Source of the DNA: Tetmemena sp. SeJ-2015
Lineage: Eukaryota; Ciliophora; Spirotrichea; Sporadotrichida; Oxytrichidae
DNA: 64,000 bases
Direction: 5' to 3'
Assembly (NCBI GenBank): GCA_027382625.1
Contig: JAJKFJ010021427.1
Location: 29,465-93,464 of the forward strand
Shown: piece after piece, positions 56,900 through 64,000 of the stretch
Position numbering within the stretch: the stretch's first letter is position 1
Layout: the number at the start of each line of letters is the position of its first letter
Program-made: the position numbers and the translations under genes
Notes under the pieces: model-generated
Database searches by the model: none
What the model saw: the letters and a program-made list of their open reading frames with translations, nothing else
What the model was told of the DNA's origin: nothing

Positions 56900-57200
56900 G
56901 CAGAATTTAAAATCACAGAACATTGATAGTCAATAAATATTAATATGAGCTTCTTCTTTAATCAACTTCATAGTACCTCTCGAGATAAGATAAGCACTTT
57001 CTTCCTCTTCACCATATTCATTTTCATATAAACTTATGCGCTTAAAATTCTTAACAGAGCACTCTTACGCAAAAACTATAGGACATAAAGTTCTTTGAGT
57101 TTTATGCTGAATCGAATGGTATATTAATTGTTTAAATTTTAGAGAGTTCAACTGTATCACTTAATTCAATTTTAAGTAAACATCGAATATTTTTGTATTT
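56900..57200 (-). repeat. Dispersed repeat with coding remnant (copy 3 of 3)
   Basis: Minus frame reads RCLLKIELSDTVELSKIQTI, then NFMSYSFCVRVLCQEFQAHK to TGA; a neighbouring frame gives SLYENEYGEEEESAYLISRG. The last part aligns in DNA with 5.30-5.36 kb and in protein with 49.4 kb. It interrupts the P4' series of locus II where locus I has only ordinary spacer, so it is an insertion. Confidence 0.45.
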
Positions 57201-57661
57201 AATTATCAGCTATAATTCTTGAAATAAATTTGGCTCAATATTATAATATAGATTATATATTAAGAAAACTTAATAATAATTATTTATTTATAAAGTAAAA
57301 TGGTAATCTAAATGTATTCTTACTAATGAGATTATTAAGTTATTAATTACTTTTTTTTAATTATTTATTTTTTAAAAGTAATTATTTATAAAGAGATAAT
57401 CATAAATAAATGAAATTATTCTATTTAAGTAGAGAAGCTTCCCAGTGAAATATTCCATTTTCAAGATTATATATGTGAAATTTAATTTCACAAAAAAATA
57501 AACTAAAATTCTTTTCTTTTTAATTTTAAATATGTCTTTCCTTTTAATTTTATATAATCTACTTAAAGAAAATTGAGTTAATTAAAAAATATATTTGTAA
57601 AATATAAAATAATTATTCTAATATTTGAAACTAAGATAAATATAATGATTATTTTAATTAA

Positions 57662-58235
57662 GATTCCAAAAGGATAGTTGCCAGACTGTCTTTTGTGGAG
57701 GCCATATACTCCTGTTTTGTTTGCTGCAAATGCACACTATGCGATTCGAGAACTTTCACCATACAAAGAGGCACCACTGTACCCCCACACCATCTACCCA
57801 TTCACTTAAATACTAAATTATGCTTTTAATTATTATCAATTCAGATCTGTCATCATTATCTTTATTATTTTATTCAACAAATCAAATTAAAAATATAAAT
57901 TATCATAAATTAAAAATAATCAAAAGAGTAGTAATTTATCACTAGGACTTTAATTAGAATTAAACAAATTGTTCACAAATTAAAGTGTGTAAATACTTAT
58001 TTCTATGAATTTTTCATTTCTTAAATAAAGTAAATGAAGAAGTACAGTAGCAATTTATAGAAGAAAAAACTATTTTTAACCATCTAAGTTTTAACCTATT
58101 AAATTTTAACCTAACGAAATAGAGTCTTTAGCGGTTTGCCAATGGTTACAAAACATAAGTGTTTTGTATTTTAAAAATACCTAAATTAATACTAGGTTTC
58201 TTAGAGAGGATGGCAAAGTCTGCCATTCTAAATTT
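57662..58235 (-). CDS. Locus II, propeller P4' middle pieces
   Basis: 57,662-57,810 reads VNGQMVWGYSGASLYGESSR, then CAFAANKTGVYGLHKRQSGN. 58,190-58,235 reads TKFRMADFAILSKKP, preceded by WPTRSGC. The first pairs with locus I 14,645-14,800. TAG is Gln in NGQ and in IAQC. Less AT-rich than flanks. Confidence 0.72.
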
Positions 58236-58694
58236 GGTACTGCAACCGCTCCTTGTAGGCCAATCAAATTATTTATTAAAATTAGGAATAAATTTCGACA
58301 ACAAAGTAAAGAACTACACTCAATAGAACTATTGGTTTATAATATTTTGAACTTAGATTATTAATTATATCAGAATTACCTAAATTACTAATTTTATTTA
58401 TTTTATCCAAGGAGAGCATTTTCCATCCATATAGTAATATTTTGTATCCCAATCAGAACAATATTTTATGCCTATTTCAAAATACAATAAAAATTTTTAT
58501 TTAGCAATCTTTATTTATCAAATTTAATGAAATTTATACTCAATACTTTTAAAGTTATATGGATGAATTATAGGGTTATTGATTGTGAGTGTAATTAAAT
58601 CCAATGTAAAATAAATATTGATAGTTTTTATTTGAAACTTATAAACTAACAATTTTATTAAAATTATTTAAAAAGAAGAATAGTTTCCTGAATA

Positions 58695-58930
58695 AATATA
58701 TATATTATTTTTATTTTGAGAACTGAGGGTATATCCACATGAAACCATGTTTCCATTGTTTTAATCTATATCTGCCCCCATAACACTAAACTCTCCTCCT
58801 GAAGGCCCACCACCAAAAACTCGGGGATACTTGTTTACATTTGTAGGACAGAGTTCATCTGGTTAATCCGATTCTGCCATCGATTAATTCTGGGGCCATA
58901 TTATCACTTGCAGCATCACACTCTTAGAGT
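58695..58930 (-). CDS. Locus II, end of Ig-like domain 3' joined to propeller P4' opening
   Basis: One frame of ~78 codons: VMLQVIIWPQNQSMAESDQP, DELCPTNVNKYPRVFGGGPS, GGEFSVMGADIDQNNGNMVS then CGYTLS. It matches locus I 15,690-15,900 without the 40-bp IES found there, which provides the proof for that IES. It is the clearest example of the propeller opening motif. Confidence 0.85.
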
Positions 58931-59079
58931 AACTATTTGACATTCATTTTATAAAAACTTATTATGGGGCGAATATAAATGATTGATAAAGGTTAAGAGT
59001 TCTTAAAACACAAAAGAGATTTGATTTTAAAAGTAGCTGATAATAATCTAATTCATTCTATTAAAATAAATAATGGAAA

Positions 59080-59655
59080 AATGGGTTTTGAAAGAGCTCA
59101 ACTGAATCATCAATTATTAGAAAGATAAGATTATCAATTTTAGGTTCCACTATAAAACTTGAAACCATGGAACTATCCTCTGCAATTCTCGTTGACAAGG
59201 TAAGATAATATATTTCTAACTATTTTTTAGCTTCATAGTATTAAGTAAGAAAATTGCTGGAATTGAGAAAAATAAGAGCGAAATGCAACTACTCTGAAGC
59301 GCAAAATATAATGAATAAACTTTGTAAATGACTCAAATTATATGATAAATAATGGATATCCCATCTACTTAAGTGTAAATCCTTGTCAGTGTCACTCTTC
59401 TTGTGCAAATTTTGTATTTAAAAATGTAATTACATTGATAACGCATTCATATTCGTCCCATAATGAATAAATTGATTTAATTAAAATATGAAATGAAATA
59501 TATAATCTTAAAATGACAGAACTTATACATACAGCCACCTAATGCTTGGCTATGCATTATATATTTATGTTTTTAGCATTTGCTGCATTGACTATTTATT
59601 ATAAATACTTATGATATTTGACTGTCACATAAGGAGGAGATGTCGTCGCATATTT
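59080..59655 (-). CDS. Locus II, Ig-like domain 3', later pieces
   Basis: 59,500-59,650 reads ATTSPPYVTVKYHKYLQQIV, then NAANAKNINIQCIAKHQVAV. 59,345-59,462 reads DEYECVINVITFLNTKFAQE and, in another frame, SDTDKDLHLSRWDI. 59,080-59,195 reads LSTRIAEDSSMVSSFIVEPK, then IDNLIFLIIDDSVELFQN. TAA/TAG as Gln throughout. Paralogy with locus I is weaker here; frames change between pieces, implying unresolved spacers. Confidence 0.62.
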
Positions 59656-60189
59656 CAAATATCATCATAAAGTAAAACAAATTTAGACTCTGATGAATGC
59701 CATTAAAATTTGAGCTAATTTAATCTTTTTTTAATTTGACACTCAATAGAAATTATTTTTTTTAATAAAGTCAAGTTATAATTGTAAATCAAGAGATTAG
59801 ATTCAGATAAAAATAAAATATTCGTTAAAATTGGTATAATTTAGATCAATGTAAAAATGATAATTTTCTATCTTTCATGCTCTTATCTTATTGGAGGCTA
59901 TTTTCCTAATTATTAAAATCACTTAGAAATTATAAGCAAATTTATATACCTAATGTTTTTATTCACTTTAAATGCTTTTATTCATTAGGTAATTCTTCTA
60001 TTCAAAACTTAATATCAATTTTTTAATAGTTATAACAATTAAAACTTAGTAGTATTACTATTAAATAAAATACATAATAATTTTTATTAATATAATTTAT
60101 GTTCTGTTTTTAATTTGTCAATCTATTTAACTTTCATTCTATTTAGTTTTAAAAATGAATTCTGTTAATAAAAAGTAGCATCGAAGGTT

Positions 60190-60702
60190 AAAGCTAATTA
60201 ATTTATTACTAAGTAAATTGAATATAAATAATTTGAGTTTATGAAGTTGTTAGCAGCAGTAGTAGTGAGAATGTTCTTTTCATTTGTGATGTTTTGAATA
60301 ACCATTACTTCTCCTTGGCAGTTTCTGATTCCCAAAAAGCTGTTGTCTAATTTGAGGGTAACTGTTGAGCCTGCAACTACTTCAATTCCTCTCGAGAATT
60401 CAGAAGGAGGTCCAATTGTTCCACCTGTGAAATCGTAGCAGTAATAATCTGACTGACCAGAATACATTTGGTTAAACAAAAATAATCAAAGGGTTGTCTA
60501 CATATTCAATATAAATAAAATAAAATTTTGGGTATTAACTTTATACGACGGATTATTAATTTTGATAATAATCTCGTCCTAGTCGGATAAAAGTACCAAA
60601 CATGTGAAGCATTCTGCTTCGTGTACTAACATCTTAGCGAGTCACATGGGGAGTATTTGAGAAATATATTGAACTAGCTGGCATCGAGGGATCTCCTGTC
60701 CC
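60190..60702 (-). CDS. Locus II, Ig-like domain 3', main pieces
   Basis: 60,561-60,706 reads YGTGDPSMPASSIYFSNTPH, then DVSTRSRMLHMFGTFIRLGR. After an IES, 60,198-60,470 reads MYSGQSDYYCYDFTGGTIGP, SEFSRGIEVVAGSTVTLKLD, NSFLGIRNCQGEVMVIQNIT, and KNILTTTAANNFINSN. It aligns with locus I 16,220-16,680 along its whole length, and is intact at the point where locus I has a frame change. Two Cys are conserved (Tyr-Tyr-Cys and Arg-Asn-Cys). Confidence 0.85.
60467..60564. other. IES, 94-bp period, pointer CAAA
   Basis: Coding strand TATTAT-CAAA-[ATTAATAATCC...TTTAAC]-CAAA-TGTATTCTGG. Excision gives TAT TAT CAA ATG TAT TCT GGT, equivalent to the locus I protein after its own IES is removed at the same site. 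Confidence 0.8.
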
Positions 60703-61379
60703 GTAATTTTAATACGAAAGAAAATATAATTAATTTCTTATAAAATATAAACTAAATAGAAGTCTAATATTTTGGGAGGATGGTGAATCTCATATTTTTA
60801 GACGTTTTGAATCTTAATTCCCTTCAAATTAAAAAATATTTGATTGAAAAAATAATATAAAATCGGTCAACAAATAATTTCTTAACAGATGTATATTTTC
60901 TTTGAAATATCAAAGACGAAAAATCATAAATATAATTTTATTGTAATCTCCTATTAAAAATAAAATTATTTTAATAATAAGTTTATTATGGCATTAGAGA
61001 GCATTTTAGTTTATTTCGCTTAAATAAAAGAAATATTATCCGTTCAGCCCTGATTTTTTCCTCCTGACTAGGAAGCTAGCTTGTCCAGTAAAAAGCCACT
61101 GTTTTTCATCTTTGTACTGAACTTTAGAGACTTCAAATCCATCCATAATTGGAATATTTATCGAGAACTTTCCCTATAACTCTGGATTTAAAAAGTAAAA
61201 TTACCTTTTTTTACATTTTTGTAGCATTACTCGGCCGACAAGAAGCGCTTACAGCACCAAGTTTTAACCTAGATGGCAAGAGTTTCGTCCTTGATCGTCC
61301 AGGCCTTACAGAAACAAACTGAAAAGTTTTTGAAAAATCGGGGCTGAACGGATAATATTGATGAATATTTATTTTGTAA
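60703..61379. other. IES, 673-bp period, pointer TTAC, containing a MITE
   Basis: Coding strand GTATTCAG-TTAC-[AAAATAAATATTC...MITE...TTAAAA]-TTAC-GGGACAGG. Excision gives GTA TTC AGT TAC GGG ACA GGA GAT CCC. Locus I is uninterrupted here (YALQYDYQASYTSVPS), so the insertion is specific to locus II. Confidence 0.8.
61034..61357. mobile_element. MITE, 324 bp, inside an IES
   Basis: Terminal inverted repeats TTATCCGTTCAGCCC(C/T)GATTTTT at 61,036 and 61,355, each bounded by TA (TA target duplication). The interior is less AT-rich. A minus frame reads NIPIMDGFEVSKVQYKDEKQ then WLFTGQASFLVRRKKS into the left TIR, and a plus frame KRLQHQVLTQMARVSSLIVQ runs to the right TIR; neither is long enough to trust. 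No other copy in the window. Confidence 0.82.
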
Positions 61380-61787
61380 CTGAATACGTTCGTGTATTAA
61401 CTAGACTCCGTGTAATCATGACATTCATACTTAAAGCTCTCGTAATAGTTTAAAATTATATGCTAAAATTTATATTCTTGATTTATAAAGTTGTAAGATT
61501 TCTTCTGGATTATATTGCTTCCTGGATAACTCGCTTAAACTATTTTTAAATTCAAAAAATGAAATTAAAACCATTTATTTAGTTTAGAAGAAATAAAAAT
61601 AAGTTCTTTCCACTGTAAACAAGGTAGAAGAAGTTATATTTATTTTAAGTCTCCTACTTGAGCTGCCATTCTTCCTTGACTCATAAAATTTATTTACCAC
61701 AAAATTATATTTAAATATCTTATTAATGGTTATCAGAAGGAGAGTGCAAAAATAAATACTGTGCTTAATTTTAAAATAAATATGCAT
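61376..61787 (-). CDS. Locus II, pieces upstream of Ig-like domain 3'
   Basis: 61,376-61,450 reads YESFKYECHDYTESSQYTNV then FSY up to the TTAC pointer (locus I 16.68-16.74 kb: YESYKYECHPYSLYS). Above it a long frame, 61,445-61,787, reads NKFYESRKNGSSSRRLKINI, TSSTLFTVERTYFYFF, then through TAA SFFEFKNSLSELSRKQYNPE. The upper run has no clear locus I match and includes a hydrophobic start (YFCTLLLITI), so it may be partly spacer. Confidence 0.55.
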
Positions 61788-62480
61788 TCGAAAAGGTCCC
61801 GCTAATTTTGATTAAAGGTCAGCTGAAAGATATTCAAAAATTAAATTGAATATAGTTTTTACATCTTATTTTCCTTATCTTTTAAAAAATTAATTCAAAA
61901 AATAAAAATAATTCTTTCATCATTAAATTCAATAATTCTATACTTTTGTCATTTTTTAAAAAACAAACTAATAAAAATATTGAATTAAATTTCATAATAT
62001 ACTATCTCAGCGTAGTTAGTATTGCAAAAATATTAAAATATTTTACAAAATTAAAAATAAAATAGAGTATAAATACTCTATTCAAGAAAAGTATCCCTAA
62101 TTTAAGTTATATTGTTTTTAGAATTCTTTTATAATAAAGAATTTAATTAAAAAAGATTATTTATTAGATAAAATTCGAGATATTGTAACTTTGAGTTATT
62201 TGAAATTATAGATGACCTTGATCTATAGCTTATTCGCTAACTAATTAGAATTTAAATGAGATTTTTCTTGAATATTTTTTTTATTTCTCATTTGTGATTA
62301 TAACTCAAAGATGAGAAAGCATAAAACATGTGTGCCTTAAAATAAGGCTCTTAGCTCTCCACACAAAATATGCTAGGCTATAAAATTCTATTTTTGCATG
62401 ATAAATTGTAGTGAGGGGTCGATCTTTCATAATAATATTTTATATTAGATACTCTAATGATGAAGTCTCAGGAATCATGA

Positions 62481-62880
62481 CCATCTACAACAAGAAAGCT
62501 TAAAGATTTCAGTCTAGTTGAGAGCCCTGCCCTTTCATCTGAATCGCCGAGTTCCTCTATTACAGGTATAATCATCATTTTACTTTTCGAGAGGGCCTAC
62601 TTCAATAAAAGACCAATGCTATCATAGCACTTCAAATTGAGAAGAGGATTTGTGCTTTCCTATGAGCAGCAACTGTTTCTCCTTTTACAGAGATTGCGCT
62701 GACACAATGATAGTTCAGAGCAAGAATTTATCCGGATTTTTTATAAGTGAATTCGGGAAATCTAGGGAAAAATTTTCTCTTGACTGCGATTACTGATACC
62801 CTACACTCAAAAGATTGTGCTAATAATTTTCATTTTGTATTAGATTTACCCACTTCCACAACTGAATTAGATCATGAAGT
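62481..62880 (+). CDS. Unknown plus-strand ORF pieces in a locus II gap
   Basis: After an in-frame TGA the plus strand is open for ~74 codons: KLKDFSLVESPALSSESPSS, SITGIIIILLFERAYFNKRP, HFKLRRGFVLSYEQQLFLLL to TGA ~62,703. A shifted frame continues DCADTMIVQSKNLSGFFISE then FGKSREKFSLDCDY, and another ITDTLHSKDCANNFHFVLDL. The minus strand is dense in TGA. Composition is clearly less AT-rich than flanks. No family recognised; its place between P3' and Ig3' pieces suggests a germline-limited gene fragment. Confidence 0.42.
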
Positions 62881-63169
62881 ATACAAATTTTATTAAGTAT
62901 AAATTTTAATATAATTAATAAATTGGAGACACTTCTTATCAGATCATTATATTTATTTTTATAATTATTTAAATCTTTCTTCTCTAACATATTTTCCTCT
63001 ATATTATTAATTCCTTAAGAAATTGCTATAATTCTGATTTTAAGATTTATATGAACAGGACATAATTAATTTAAGTTAAAATATTGTGAAATTAAAAAGA
63101 TGAGGTATTTACTTAAAACTAAATGTTAAGTTTTTTTAACACTAATTTGTTTTGAATAGTGATTCCAAA

Positions 63170-64000
63170 AACAATCATCTGCCCATTTTTGTGATTAAAG
63201 ATTTTAATAAAATACAAAAGTGATTGCAGATCAAATCAAATCCATTGTAGGATCCATCATTAGATAGTTTAAGCAAGTAAACATTCACATAAGCATTTAA
63301 TTTTTGAAAAATTTTACAATAAAAAAGAGGTTTATCTCCCCAGGATAGTTCCCGCTTTATTTAGATATCCCATGTTTACGCTATTCTCAACATTTAAGAA
63401 TAATTATTTTACGATTAGAACAAATTTTACCAATTAAATCACATTTCTCACAAGAATGGATAAAAAATAATTAAAAATATTTCTGATGATTGATTCTACC
63501 ATAAAAAAGAGCAATATTTAGAATACTTTATTTATATGTTATTATTTGATCTTATGGTTTAATCTTTCATAAAATAAATTTTCCCATTAATAAGAGAATT
63601 TATACAAGTTAAAAAATATATATAAAAATTTATTAAGGATATCTTCGAAAATAAAAATTTGTGCTAATCTTCATTTAAATTTTGACCTTTGATAAATTAT
63701 AAGTTTGAGAAATTATTTGAATTAAGTTGAGAATGCATAAAATAATTTTGATAATAAAACTTCCAGTAGTGTGAGCAGCAACATAAACGAATTTTGTAAA
63801 GTTATTCACTTTTACGGCAGGTGAAGAAATTGTAGAAAGAAAATTTTTTAATTAAATAGGTAGCTTTATTATAATTTTTTATCTATAAAAAGGAGATTCT
63901 CTATTATACATATAAGAATTTATTGGAGATATACGCCATTTATATAATTTAAGTTTAAATATTATAAAGCTCACACGGAGTGAAGCACAGTCAGACTTTT
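63170..64000 (-). CDS. Locus II, propeller P3' pieces, running to the window edge
   Basis: 63,190-63,300 reads NVYLLKLSNDGSYNGFDL and, after a frame change, NHKNGQMIVFGITIQNKLV. 63,335-63,400 reads NSVNMGYLNKAGTILGR. 63,762-63,825 reads PAVKVNNFTKFVYVAAHTTG. 63,968-64,000 reads KSDCASLRVSF and is cut by the window end. All but the last align with locus I 17.05-17.48 kb in the same order, so the N-terminal part of locus II lies beyond 64,000. Confidence 0.72.

Noticed and set aside
1..64000. tRNA, rRNA, CRISPR or C4A4/G4T4 telomeric repeats
   Set aside because: None seen by eye on either strand; C-runs near 39.7 kb are irregular and not telomeric.
1..64000. Treating all coding gaps as spliceosomal introns in macronuclear DNA
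   Set aside because: Several gaps lack GT...AG ends in the needed phase but have pointer repeats that restore frame, and some contain whole transposons; only a few gaps (for example 27.5-27.65 kb) look like true introns.
1..64000. Euplotes (TGA as Cys) or Paramecium (TA-bounded IES) origin
   Set aside because: TAA/TAG fall at Gln positions conserved between loci and TGA behaves as stop; the pointers (AAAGT, GAATCAA, TTGAT, ATTAAT, CAAA and others) have no TA consensus.

Overview
What this is. The window looks like micronuclear (germline) DNA of a ciliate, most likely a hypotrich/stichotrich of the Oxytricha/Stylonychia kind. It is very AT-rich. Real protein-coding stretches read on the minus strand only if TAA and TAG are glutamine and TGA is the stop. 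Coding pieces of about 50-400 bp are separated by AT-rich spacers. At ten junctions I can read the spacer as an internal eliminated sequence (IES): a 2-7 bp 'pointer' is repeated at both ends, and dropping the spacer plus one pointer restores the frame and the protein predicted by a paralogue elsewhere in the window. The pointers have no TA consensus, which argues against Paramecium- or Euplotes-type IESs. A few gaps have GT...AG ends and may be ordinary introns.

Layout. Two giant paralogous loci lie in tandem, both on the minus strand. Locus I runs from a likely start near 29,219 down past the left edge. Locus II runs from beyond the right edge (64,000) down to about 33.6-34.1 kb. The shared plan is a series of beta-propeller-like domains (each opening with a CP...YP...DIDxxGNxVxCGYT-like strand) alternating with Ig-like domains. 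Locus II then shows dystroglycan-type cadherin-like (Cadg) domains, furin-like and CGDG-type Cys-rich repeats, and a C-terminal multi-pass membrane part. The best reading is a very large secreted-then-anchored cell-surface protein. Its biological role cannot be read from the sequence. Paired blocks are 18.0-11.5 with 64-53.5 kb, 9.4-8.1 with 49-47 kb, and 6.0-0.6 with 45.4-41.5 kb.

Mobile and germline-limited DNA fills the gaps. There is a 3.75-kb element with ~136-bp terminal inverted repeats (TIRs) at 20,640-24,390. Two copies of an ~0.8-kb MITE with poly-G/C hairpin ends lie at 10,381-11,184 and 38,011-38,818. A 324-bp MITE is at 61,034-61,357, and a 1.05-kb TIR element with its own reading frame at 49,708-50,753. 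A GC-rich island at 30.2-32.1 kb, between the two loci, carries a decayed Tc1/mariner-like transposase. Three of these elements sit entirely inside pointer-bounded IESs, so removing the IES removes the transposon. Short unrelated ORF remnants occur in other gaps, and one ~130-bp bacterial-looking GC-rich patch at 9.5 kb may be a chimera. Single-base frameshifts, often in homopolymers, recur and may be sequencing errors. I saw no tRNA, rRNA, CRISPR array or telomeric C4A4 tract.
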